64,000 bases of DNA from assembly GCF_011927955.1 (NCBI RefSeq), contig NZ_JAATJN010000001.1, positions 2,480,001-2,544,000 on the forward strand, in the 5' to 3' direction. Of this stretch, positions 54,052-61,995 are shown one piece after another (position 1 is the stretch's first letter; the number at the start of each line of letters is the position of its first letter). The stretch is from Brevibacterium marinum (GTDB lineage: Bacteria; Actinomycetota; Actinomycetes; Actinomycetales; Brevibacteriaceae). The notes under the pieces are model-generated. The model saw only the letters and a list, made by a program, of their open reading frames with translations, had not been told where the DNA came from and ran no database searches. The translations under genes were made by a program, and so were the position numbers.

Positions 54052-54124
54052 GGCTCGTCATCGTTGAGGTTCCATAGAGCGTCGTTAATGTCCACCACTC
54101 ATCAACAGGGGCGCGCCAGCCGGG

Positions 54125-54412
54125 TCAGCACGATGCGGTTGCGGACTCTGGCCCGGTGGCTGCCAGATCGCGCAGGCGTTGCTCCGCTCGGTGCACGGGG
54201 ATGGACTCGACGAAAGCTTCGCGGCAGGTCGAGCAGCAGATCTTCCGGCCGTCAGGCAGCAGGCGCGTGGGCGATCCCATGCCGTTCTGGCGAACGCGTT
54301 CGTCCGTACAGACTGTCGCATGCTCCCGGCACAGCGCCGCGCCGCAGTGCCGGCAGAATGCGACGGCGGGGAAAGAACCCTGGCCGGCCGTTTCGTGTTC
54401 CCAGCAGTCCAT
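54125..54412 (-). CDS. DUF2180 zinc-binding protein
   Basis: 95 residues with many paired cysteines and histidines (CWEHE, FCRHCGAALCREH, CCSTC), matching the DUF2180 family of small zinc-ribbon proteins known near metal-resistance genes in actinobacteria. AAGGAG lies before the ATG. Function unknown; metal or metalloid binding is likely. An ArsR-like site lies upstream, between this gene and arsO. Confidence 0.7.
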   Translation of the reverse strand: MDCWEHETAGQGSFPAVAFCRHCGAALCREHATVCTDERVRQNGMGSPTRLLPDGRKICCSTCREAFVESIPVHRAEQRLRDLAATGPESATASC

Positions 54413-54464
54413 CTGCCAACTCCTTGATTCGATGATAATCTATATAGAAAATCTACGCGACGCA

Positions 54465-54478
54465 TCGATAGACGTCAA
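54465..54478. promoter_or_regulatory. ArsR-like operator before the DUF2180 gene
   Basis: TCGAT-AGAC-GTCAA is the reverse-complement form of TTGAC-N4-GTCGA with one mismatch. It stands in an AT-rich spacer (54413-54513) with a minus-strand TATCAT/TATATA promoter-like stretch. Confidence 0.5.
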
Positions 54479-54513
54479 TATCATCTGCGTCATCGATACG
54501 TCCGACATCAGCC

Positions 54514-55563
54514 TTAAGCCCTAGCCATCCGAGCGCCGATCTCGGCGACGGCGGGCTTGGCGGTGCGGGCCGCGCCGATGATGGTGGCGGAGGCGAATCC
54601 GGTCCAGTCGCCGTAGCCGAGCAGGTGCAGCCCGGGGTGGTCGATGCTTCGAGTGTCGTCGGTGGCGGGATGGCCGTGCTCGCGGGTCAGGCCGAGCCCG
54701 CTCAGGTGGCTGAGGTGTGGGCGGAAGCCGGTGCACCAGATGATCGCATCGCACTCGTGCTCTCGGCCGTCGTTCCAGGAGACTCCCGTCGGGCTGAGGT
54801 GGTCGAACATGGGCGAACGGTCCAGGACGCCGCGATCTCGTGCCGCCTGCACGGGAGGCACCATGACGATGTCTCCAAGTCCGGCCACACCGTCGTGGTT
54901 CCGGCCAGAGCGACGGGCTGCCTCGCGGGCGGTAGCGACGTCGAAGAGCACTCTGCCGTCGACATCGTCTGGCATGAATCGCGGTGGGTGCCGGGTGACC
55001 CACAGCGTCTCGGCCACCGTGGAGACCTCGGCGAGGATCTGCGCGGCGGAATTCCCTCCGCCGACGATCACGACCCGTTGGCCGGCGAACATGTCGGGCG
55101 AGTCGTAGGCGACGGTGTGCAGCTGCCTGCCGGAGAACGTGTCCTGACCGGGGAAGTACGGCAGGTAGGGGCTCTGCCACGTGCCGGTGGCACTGATCAC
55201 CGAAGCGGCCTTCAGAGAGCCTGCGTCCGTGTCCACGGTCCAACGCTCATGCCCCCGGCGGACGCTGGTGACGCCGACCGACCGGCGCACAGGCAACTCG
55301 TAGCGCTCCTCGTATCGTTCGAGGTAGTCCACGACGTGGCCTGCGGTGGGGAACGTCTCGCCGGTCTGGGCGGGCATCGGCCATCCGGGCAGGGGGCTGT
55401 ACTGGGCTGGGGAGAACATCCTGAGCGATTGCCAGCCGTGCTGCCAGGCCCCGCCCGGTCGTTCCTGTTCGTCGAGGATGACGAAGTCCAGGCCGGCGCG
55501 GCGGAGGAAATATCCTGCGGCGAGTCCGGCCTGGCCTCCTCCGATGACGACGACGTCACTCAC
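54514..55563 (-). CDS. arsO: ArsO-type flavin monooxygenase (minus-strand copy)
   Basis: 349 residues with FAD loop VVVIGGGQAGLAAGYFL, NADP loop VVIVGGGNSAAQILAEV and IIWCTGFRPHLSHL. Last gene of the trxB-led arsenic operon; its GTG start overlaps the arsC stop (GTGA). The substrate is unknown. It is paralogous to the plus-strand protein at 48197. Confidence 0.8.
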   Translation of the reverse strand: MSDVVVIGGGQAGLAAGYFLRRAGLDFVILDEQERPGGAWQHGWQSLRMFSPAQYSPLPGWPMPAQTGETFPTAGHVVDYLERYEERYELPVRRSVGVTSVRRGHERWTVDTDAGSLKAASVISATGTWQSPYLPYFPGQDTFSGRQLHTVAYDSPDMFAGQRVVIVGGGNSAAQILAEVSTVAETLWVTRHPPRFMPDDVDGRVLFDVATAREAARRSGRNHDGVAGLGDIVMVPPVQAARDRGVLDRSPMFDHLSPTGVSWNDGREHECDAIIWCTGFRPHLSHLSGLGLTREHGHPATDDTRSIDHPGLHLLGYGDWTGFASATIIGAARTAKPAVAEIGARMARA

Positions 55564-55982
55564 GCCCGCGCCGGGTCCTGATCGAGCAGCTCTGCGGTGA
55601 GCGTCTCGATTCGAAACCTGATCTCGTCGCGGATCGGGCGTACCGCCTCGATGCCCTGGCCAGCGGGATCGTCGAGCTTCCAGTCCTCGTAGCGCTTGCC
55701 GGGGAAGTACGGGCAGGCGTCGCCGCAGCCCATCGTGATGACGACGTCGGAGTCCTGCACGGCCTCGGTGGTGAGGACCTTGGGTTCCTCGGCGGTGATG
55801 TCGATCCCCTCTTCGGCCATGGCCTCGACAGCGATCGGGTTGATCTGCTCGGCGGGCATGGATCCTGCTGAGCGGACCTCGATTTGATTCCCGGCGAGGT
55901 GGCGCAGCCAGCCGGCGGCCATCTGGGAGCGGCCGGCGTTGTGGACGCAGACGAACAGGACGGAGGGTGTTTGATCGTTCAT
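55560..55982 (-). CDS. arsC: Arsenate reductase ArsC (low-molecular-weight phosphatase fold)
   Basis: 140 residues. P-loop CVHNAGRS contains the Cx5R-S catalytic site, and MGCGDACPYFPGKRYEDW carries the second conserved cysteines. In actinobacteria such enzymes reduce arsenate with mycothiol and mycoredoxin or with thioredoxin. The in-frame ATG at 56003 overlaps the upstream stop; I list the ATG at 55982 because GAGAGAAG precedes it and the protein start (MNDQTPSVLFVC) is standard. Confidence 0.9.
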   Translation of the reverse strand: MNDQTPSVLFVCVHNAGRSQMAAGWLRHLAGNQIEVRSAGSMPAEQINPIAVEAMAEEGIDITAEEPKVLTTEAVQDSDVVITMGCGDACPYFPGKRYEDWKLDDPAGQGIEAVRPIRDEIRFRIETLTAELLDQDPARA

Positions 55983-55999
55983 GTCTGTGCTTCTCTCGT

Positions 56000-57016
56000 T
56001 CATTCGGTGGTGAAGGTGGCGAGGAGTTGGCTCACGCGTGAAGCGATGTCGTCGCGGATAGCGGCGAGTCCCTCCGGCGATGCCAGGGCCGGGTCGCCGA
56101 CAGCCCAGTCTTCGTACCGGACTCCGGGGACGATGGGGCAGGCGTCGCCGCAGCCCATGGTCACCACGACATCGGCGGCGCGAATGGCGTCGTCGGTGAG
56201 CGGCTTGGGGAACGCCTCGTCGGCGGCTTCGCGGTCGATGTCGGCGACGAGGTCGCGCACGTGGGGGTGGATGCCCGCTGCTGGGGTCGAGCCGGCGGAT
56301 CGGGCGACGACCCTGCCCCCGGACAGGCTGCGGGTCAGCGCCGCGGCCAGCTGGGAGCGACCTGCGTTGGCGACGCAGACAAACAGCACCTGAGGCGGTG
56401 CGGTTGCTCGGTTGCGGGTGAGGTCAGCCAGTCGCTGTCGGGCGAATCGCTCGCTCAGGGGCACCAGGTAGCGTGTGATCTTCGCCGACCGGGCCAGCGC
56501 CGTGTACGATTCCCGGACGATGCTGGTGACGGTCTCCCGCGGCAGCTGCGACGTCGCGTTGGCGAGGTCGGCGGCCAGACGCTCGATGTGCTCGTCCATG
56601 CTCTCCAGCTCCGCGCCGACCGTCGTCTCCGGTTCCACGCTGGGGGCAACGGCCGCCGGTGCGAACCCCTCGAGCAAGGCGGCGACAGCGGCACTTTTCC
56701 CTGGAGCGATGCTGTACCAGACCCAGGTCCCACGGCGCTCGGAATTGAGCAGCCCCACTGTCCGGAGGACCTTGAGATGGTGGGAGACGGTCGGCTGAGA
56801 GACGTCGGCGAGGTCGGCGAGATCACACACGCACGACTCTCCACGAGGATCGACAGCGATCGCCGAGAGCATCCGCAGACGCAATGGGTCGGCGAGGGCC
56901 TTGAGGGTGCCCGCGAGGGTCGCGGCAACCTCCTGACCGAGGGCTGTCGAGATCGGCGGCACCGGGGGCAGGCAGTCCTCATCGGGGGTGGCTGGCGTGA
57001 GCGCGATGTCGGTCAT
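56000..57016 (-). CDS. ArsR - three-helix domain - ArsC fusion protein
   Basis: 338 residues in three parts. Residues 25-110 are an ArsR repressor (SCVCDL with Cys62/Cys64, SQPTVSHHLKVL). Residues 135-200 form a helical bundle (ESYTALARSAKITRYLVPLSE), a dimerisation domain known in some ArsC-type proteins. Residues 208-338 are ArsC, with P-loop CVANAGRS (Cys214, Arg220) and MGCGDACP (Cys289, Cys293). Sensor and enzyme are thus in one chain. It overlaps acr3 and arsC at its ends. It may both repress the operon and reduce arsenate. Confidence 0.88.
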   Translation of the reverse strand: MTDIALTPATPDEDCLPPVPPISTALGQEVAATLAGTLKALADPLRLRMLSAIAVDPRGESCVCDLADLADVSQPTVSHHLKVLRTVGLLNSERRGTWVWYSIAPGKSAAVAALLEGFAPAAVAPSVEPETTVGAELESMDEHIERLAADLANATSQLPRETVTSIVRESYTALARSAKITRYLVPLSERFARQRLADLTRNRATAPPQVLFVCVANAGRSQLAAALTRSLSGGRVVARSAGSTPAAGIHPHVRDLVADIDREAADEAFPKPLTDDAIRAADVVVTMGCGDACPIVPGVRYEDWAVGDPALASPEGLAAIRDDIASRVSQLLATFTTE

Positions 57017-58110
57017 GACGTTCGTACCGCCTGGTTATAGGGATCGGTGCGGAACCACGCCTTGGCGGCCCAGAGGGAGACGTAGACGAGGCCGACGAGG
57101 ACGGGCACCTCGATGAGCGGTCCGACGACGCCGGCCAGTGCTTGGCCGGAGGCCGCGCCGAAGGTGCCGATCGCGACGGCGATGGCGAGCTCGAAGTTGT
57201 TGCCCGCCGCAGTGAATGCCAGTGTCGTCGACCGTGCATAACCGAGGCCGATGCCTTTGCCCAGCAGCAGGCCGGCGAACCACATGACGGCGAAGTACAC
57301 CAGTAGCGGCAGAGCGATCCGGACGACGTCCAGCGGCCGGCTCGTGATCTGCTCACCCTGGAGGGCGAACAGCAGTACCACAGTGAACAGCAGCCCGTAC
57401 AAGGCCCAGGGTCCGACCTTAGGAACAAATTTCTCCTCGTACCAGTCCCGGCCCTTGCGCTTCTCACCGATCCACCGCGAGGCGAATCCCGCGACCAGGG
57501 GCACTCCGAGGAAGACGAGGACGTTGAGGGCAATCTGGCCCATCGACACCTCGAGCCCTTGTGTGTCCAGGCCGAGCCAGCTCGGCAGGACGCTGAGGTA
57601 GAACCAGCCGAGGACGGAGAACATGACGACCTGGAAGACCGAGTTGATCGCCACCAGCACCGCGGTCGCCTCGCGGTCGCCGCAGGCCAGGTCGTTCCAG
57701 ATCACGACCATGGCGATGCAGCGGGCCAGACCGACGATGATGAGCCCGGTGCGGTACTCGGGAAGGTCGGGCAGGAGCAGCCAGGCCAGAGCGAACATGA
57801 TCGCCGGTCCGGCAAGCCAATTGAGCACCAGAGAGGAGATAAGGAGCTTCTTGTCGCCGGTGACGGCGGCGACCTTGTCGTAGCGGACCTTGGCCAGGAC
57901 CGGGTACATCATCACGAGAAGGCCGAGCGCGATCGGCACGGAGATCCCGCCGATCTCCATGTGCGACAACAGGTCCGAGATTCCAGGAATGAATCGTCCC
58001 AGGAGGAGGCCTGCGACCATCGCCAGCCCGATCCAGAGCGGCAGCCACTTATCCAGTGTTGACAGGCGCTTCGGGGCGTTCGTTGCGGTCTTTGTCGTCT
58101 CGGTGGTCAT
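57013..58110 (-). CDS. acr3: Arsenite efflux transporter Acr3
   Basis: 365 residues, about ten membrane helices. The essential cysteine is in GLARCIAMV (Cys131), and the conserved acidic residue is in GNNFELAI (Glu307). It expels As(III), and sometimes Sb(III), using the proton gradient. Start overlaps the trxA stop, and the end overlaps the arsR-arsC fusion. Confidence 0.92.
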   Translation of the reverse strand: MTTETTKTATNAPKRLSTLDKWLPLWIGLAMVAGLLLGRFIPGISDLLSHMEIGGISVPIALGLLVMMYPVLAKVRYDKVAAVTGDKKLLISSLVLNWLAGPAIMFALAWLLLPDLPEYRTGLIIVGLARCIAMVVIWNDLACGDREATAVLVAINSVFQVVMFSVLGWFYLSVLPSWLGLDTQGLEVSMGQIALNVLVFLGVPLVAGFASRWIGEKRKGRDWYEEKFVPKVGPWALYGLLFTVVLLFALQGEQITSRPLDVVRIALPLLVYFAVMWFAGLLLGKGIGLGYARSTTLAFTAAGNNFELAIAVAIGTFGAASGQALAGVVGPLIEVPVLVGLVYVSLWAAKAWFRTDPYNQAVRTS

Positions 58111-58430
58111 GCCAGCAGCTCCTCGATCTTCGATGCGATCAGCGGGCGCGGCTGCGCTCCGATGAGGACGTCCACCCGACTCCCGTCGCGATAGAACCCT
58201 AGAGTCGGGATCGACGTGACTCCGGCGGCGGTCACGACATCGGGATTCGCGTCGGCGTCGACCTTCACGATCTTCACCCGACCGGCGTACTCCTCGGAGA
58301 GCTCGTCGAGGATCGGTGCGACCTGCTTGCACGGTCCGCACCATGTCGCCCAGATGTCGACGACCACCGGCCGGTCGGAGTCGAGCACCTCCGCGTGGAA
58401 AGTTGAGTCTGTCACTGTCTTCGTAATCAT
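58107..58430 (-). CDS. trxA: Thioredoxin
   Basis: 107 residues with the WCGPC active site in [16 protein letters not shown] and the cis-proline [10 protein letters not shown]. In this operon it probably supplies electrons to ArsC-type reductases. Its ends overlap trxB and acr3 by 4 bp. Confidence 0.93.
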   Translation of the reverse strand: MITKTVTDSTFHAEVLDSDRPVVVDIWATWCGPCKQVAPILDELSEEYAGRVKIVKVDADANPDVVTAAGVTSIPTLGFYRDGSRVDVLIGAQPRPLIASKIEELLA

Positions 58431-59395
58431 GCGGAAACCTCCGTTGTTATGGTCTGAAGGGTCGCCGCGGGCGCAGCGGCGAGGAATTGTTGAGCGTCCA
58501 AAGCTGCTGCGCAGCCGGTGCCCGCTGCGGTGATTGCCTGCCGATAGCGGTGGTCGACGAGGTCGCCGGCCGCGAACACGCCAGGCAGATTCGTCTCCGT
58601 GCCAGGATGCGCAACCCGCACATATCCATTGGGGTCGAGATCGATCTGTCCGACCAGCAGCTCCGATCGCGGGTCATGGCCGATCGCGACGAAGGCACCA
58701 GCCACGGGCAGCACCCGCTCGGCCCCGGACACCACGTCGCGCAGCCGCAGCCCCTCGACCTGGGGGTCGCCGATGACCTCGGCGACCTCGCTGTTCCAGG
58801 CCACCTCGATTCGCCTATCGCTCAGAGCGCGCTCGGCCATGATCCTCGAGGCCCGGAATTCGTCACGGCGATGCACGATCGTGACTTTCGAGGCGAATCG
58901 GGTGAGGAACAGTGCTTCCTCCATAGCCGAGTCACCGCCGCCGATGACTGCGATCTCCTTCTTCCGGAAGAAAAACCCGTCACAGGTCGCGCACCACGAC
59001 AGGCCGTGCCCGGACAGTCGTTCCTCCTCGGGTAGTCCGAGCCTGCGGTAGGCCGAACCCATGGCAAGGATGACTGCCGGCGTGTGGAAGATCTCACCGG
59101 AGCCCGTCTCGATGGTCTTGATTGGGCCGTCCAAGTTTAGGCGGAGGGCGTCGTCGAGGACGATGCGTGCGCCGAATCGTTCGGCCTGTCCGCGCATTGC
59201 TTCCATCAGCTCTGGCCCCTGGATGCCGGCGGTGAAGCCAGGGAAGTTCTCTACCTCCGTCGTCGTCATCAGTGCCCCACCAGCAGAGACCGACCCGGCG
59301 ACTACTACCGGAGCCAGACCCGCCCGCGCCGCGTATACCGCGGCCGTGTACCCCGCCGGGCCGGACCCGACGATCACTATTTCTTGATTCGACAT
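58427..59395 (-). CDS. trxB: Thioredoxin reductase
   Basis: 322 residues: FAD loop [20 protein letters not shown], redox site CATC (in [10 protein letters not shown]), NADPH loop [15 protein letters not shown], and the C-terminal FAADLV-like motif ([12 protein letters not shown]). First gene of the operon; an ArsR-type operator lies nine bases upstream. It regenerates TrxA, encoded next. Confidence 0.93.
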   Translation of the reverse strand: MSNQEIVIVGSGPAGYTAAVYAARAGLAPVVVAGSVSAGGALMTTTEVENFPGFTAGIQGPELMEAMRGQAERFGARIVLDDALRLNLDGPIKTIETGSGEIFHTPAVILAMGSAYRRLGLPEEERLSGHGLSWCATCDGFFFRKKEIAVIGGGDSAMEEALFLTRFASKVTIVHRRDEFRASRIMAERALSDRRIEVAWNSEVAEVIGDPQVEGLRLRDVVSGAERVLPVAGAFVAIGHDPRSELLVGQIDLDPNGYVRVAHPGTETNLPGVFAAGDLVDHRYRQAITAAGTGCAAALDAQQFLAAAPAATLQTITTEVSA

Positions 59396-59404
59396 GCTTC
59401 TATA

Positions 59405-59418
59405 TTGACTGATGTCGA
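59405..59418. promoter_or_regulatory. ArsR-type operator before trxB
   Basis: TTGAC-TGAT-GTCGA, the same pattern as at 46819. It would block the promoter of the six-gene arsenic operon when ArsR or the ArsR-ArsC fusion is bound. Confidence 0.65.
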
Positions 59419-60031
59419 TTCAGAACGCAAGGCACGTGAGCTCAGTGCAGCGGGGGTCACTCGATGGGCGGTCGACTGGGCCCGAAGGATGCCCGAAGTT
59501 GGGCCCGTGCTCGGCAACGGCCACGACCAGTTGACGGGCCGACCGGTACTCGGTCGGACGCGACGGGTGCGCCCGACGATCTGGCGATCTCGGATGTGCG
59601 TGGCTCGCACGTCAGCTGCCTTCCGACTGCCCAGATGTTCGCCTCCTAGTCATCTCCTTCTCGGGACTTCTTGAGGCGCGAAAATGGAGATCGTCCAGCG
59701 AGAGCCTAGAAGTCTAGAGTGTGAGTGGCGTAACGACATAGAGCGAAACCGGATCGGTGAGACTGATACCTGCGGGCGATTGATCGAATGGGATGCCTGC
59801 TGCAGTGCGACGGACGGCTGGGCAAGCCCCCCTCTATCTCGCCAGGGTCCATTCCGGGTCGGCTACTGGCCAATGCCCAACTACCGCAAACGAACCACGT
59901 CGACGGTGTTGCACCAGCGGCAGCGAAGAAGTCCCATGCCCTTCCTGGGGATGCCCCTGACCTGGCGATTTGCCCCGTCAGTAGGGTGAACTCAGGTGTT
60001 CAACTACCGTGCACATCGGAGAAGCGTGTCT
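59419..60031. other. 613 bp without a supported gene
   Basis: Frames up to about 100 codons exist but without family signal or ribosome sites. A minus-strand stretch MGLLRCRWCNTVDVV looks like a zinc-ribbon remnant. No integrase, transposase or tRNA is visible. It is the spacer between the arsenic block and the right acnA-end repeat. Confidence 0.4.
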
Positions 60032-60066
60032 CAGTACGTGCTGCGGCAACTTGCCGGTAGTTGAGC
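60032..60066 (+). repeat. acnA-end direct repeat, right copy (candidate attachment site)
   Basis: 35 bp matching the acnA end at 42964 with two mismatches, including the stop codon. The rest of acnA is absent. Beyond it, similarity continues weakly to about 60245, covering a hairpin (ACGCATGCGCCC at 60133 with its complement at 60165) and the convergent small gene. Confidence 0.7.
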
Positions 60067-60208
60067 CGATCGGCTCAGACACGAGACGATCTGGACGCTG
60101 ACGCGGACGGCCGCATGTAGCTCCAGCCTCTCACGCATGCGCCCCGTCAGGCTTCGGCCCGGCAGGGCGCATGCGTCTTCTGTATATGGCTCAGTCGAGG
60201 TGTAGACG

Positions 60209-60538
60209 TCAGGACGGGTCATCGGCCCAGTCTTGAGGGATTCCCATGCCGCGCAGGTTCACCGGGAGTCGGGAATCGATCAGTCCGTGGAGCCGTCGCG
60301 ACCAGCCGCTACTGGGGGAGATCGTCTCCAGAGCCGTCTGCAGGGATACGAGGAGGGGTAGAGCCACTTCCTCGATTTCTCCGGCAGCGCATCGTCTCCC
60401 TCGAGCCAGGACACGGTGGGCGAGGTGGTCAACGAGTTCGTCCAGCGCCATGGGCGGCTTGTCGTAGTGAAGGGTCCCCCGCGGACGAGGTGGGCGAGTC
60501 GAGCGTCGTGGCGAGTCATTGGCCCACCTCGTGGACAT
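60209..60538 (-). CDS. Small hypothetical protein, fuller copy of the gene cut at 43188
   Basis: 109 residues; the central and C-terminal part (MALDELVDHLAHRVLARGRR, LRGMGIPQDWADDPS) looks coding, while the first 30 residues are Arg/Pro-rich and may reflect a frameshift. Against the left copy it ends early: TGG has become TGA six codons before the shared final stop. It may be a decaying gene. Function unknown. Confidence 0.45.
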   Translation of the reverse strand: MSTRWANDSPRRSTRPPRPRGTLHYDKPPMALDELVDHLAHRVLARGRRCAAGEIEEVALPLLVSLQTALETISPSSGWSRRLHGLIDSRLPVNLRGMGIPQDWADDPS

Positions 60539-60612
60539 GGGCAGAGAAAATCCCCCAAGTGCGCATCTCGGAGAGGCGTGGGGGATGTAGTGATTTCAGT
60601 CTAGCACGGGCT
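60534..60612 (+). repeat. 79-bp repeated element, right copy
   Basis: Counterpart of 46233-46311, here directly upstream of the convergent small gene. It may contain that gene's promoter. The next stretch, 60613-60953, shows no supported gene. Confidence 0.75.
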
Positions 60613-60953
60613 GGCCCGGTCCGAACTACGATCTATGAGGCGCAGATCGGTTCGCATGGCGCGTTGATCGTGATTGTGCTCAATCGAAGGGTTGTGACGA
60701 GGCCGAGTCTTATAGACATCAGTTCCGCAACGGCGGTGTACTCCCCGCGATTAGAATTAGCCCCGCCTTGCAGCGGGCTGATCGTGATGGCACGACCATA
60801 GCGCGAAGAGGAGGTGACAGATCGTTCGTCCCGACTCCGGGTGGTGAGGACGGTCGCACTTCTGACACCGAGTGACTTTGACGTACAGCGAACGGAGAGG
60901 TTGCGGGGCGACAGCTCGACGGCACAGGCGCGGTGGATGCTTCTGTCGTGAGG

Positions 60954-61874
60954 CTAGGGAAGCCAGGTTGTGCCCGCAGAAGTGCTCTCCAGACTCTTGA
61001 AGTAGTTGAGTAGCCCCGGGATCGCGGGATGTGCGTTGTCCTTGCGGTACACGAGCGAGTAGGGGTAGATCGGAGCTGGATCCCTCAGCGGGATTCGGCG
61101 AAGGTCGAAATGCGTCGGCCAGAGGTAGCGATCCCTGTCGCCCACGAACGTCATCAGGGACTTCGAGTCAGCGATCTCCTCGAGCAAGGCCTCGTCGCCG
61201 AAATGCGGGCCAACGCCATCGATACTGAGATCGAAATCGGCAGCGAGCCTGTCGTAGTAGTGAGCCCATTCGGTTCCTGGCAGGATCCCTGGGATCCAGA
61301 TGCGATGGGCCCGCAGGTCATGAGGTGCCAGCGACTTGGCGGAGGCAAGCGGATGATGTGGGCCGACGAGTACCTCCATTCGTGATTCGAAGACCCGGGG
61401 TGCAACGATGTCAGTCCACTGGTCCGGCGATTCGTGCAGGACCGCGCGGAAAGAGGCATCGATGGTGCCTGCGCGAATCGCGTCGATCGCGTGGATGACG
61501 CTGGCCGTGCCAAGGGTTACGACGTCGAGCAACATGTGGGGGTTGCTCCGGTGGAACTCGCGCATCAGCACTGAGGGCGCGATCCTTCGGTGGAGGACGT
61601 CGACCCGCAGCGCCCGACGTCCGGGATGGACCGAGTCGACAGCGCGTTCCGCAACCTGAACCAGCTCCCGAGCGTGCGGAAGGAACGCCTGTCCGTCGAC
61701 GCTGAGCTGCGCTCCTCGCGGCGTGCGGGCGAAGACGCGGACTCCGAGCTCCGACTCCAGCCGGGAGACGCGCTTCGAGATCGCCTGTTGGGTGACCCCC
61801 AGCTCGGCCGCCGCCTCTTGGAACTGCCCGAACTCGGCGACGGCGAGGAACGTCTTCACTGTTTCCACATCCAT
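60954..61874 (-). CDS. LysR-family transcriptional regulator
   Basis: 306 residues with the N-terminal LysR helix-turn-helix (FLAVAEFGQFQEAAAELGVTQQAISKRVSRLE) and an effector-binding domain (about 90-300). It is divergent from the second dnaE with a 121-bp spacer, the usual LysR arrangement for controlling the neighbour. The effector is unknown; an antibiotic or DNA-stress signal would fit the dnaE partner but is a guess. Confidence 0.85.
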   Translation of the reverse strand: MDVETVKTFLAVAEFGQFQEAAAELGVTQQAISKRVSRLESELGVRVFARTPRGAQLSVDGQAFLPHARELVQVAERAVDSVHPGRRALRVDVLHRRIAPSVLMREFHRSNPHMLLDVVTLGTASVIHAIDAIRAGTIDASFRAVLHESPDQWTDIVAPRVFESRMEVLVGPHHPLASAKSLAPHDLRAHRIWIPGILPGTEWAHYYDRLAADFDLSIDGVGPHFGDEALLEEIADSKSLMTFVGDRDRYLWPTHFDLRRIPLRDPAPIYPYSLVYRKDNAHPAIPGLLNYFKSLESTSAGTTWLP

Positions 61875-61892
61875 GCCGCCACTCTACGGGGT

Positions 61893-61971
61893 ACAACGTC
61901 TGGTTGTGGCGCACCGATGTCCACGTTGTTGGATGCACGTCTGTATGCACTGTTGAACTGGACCGGTCAAC
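61893..61971. promoter_or_regulatory. Candidate LysR binding sites in the lysR-dnaE spacer
   Basis: ACAAC-N5-GTTGT (61893-61907) is a perfect dyad 18 bp from the lysR start, and GTTGA-N10-TCAAC (61952-61971) is a second near the dnaE start. They fit autoregulation and activation by a LysR protein. Confidence 0.45.
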
Positions 61972-61995
61972 CACGCGTTGTTCGGAAGGACGCAG

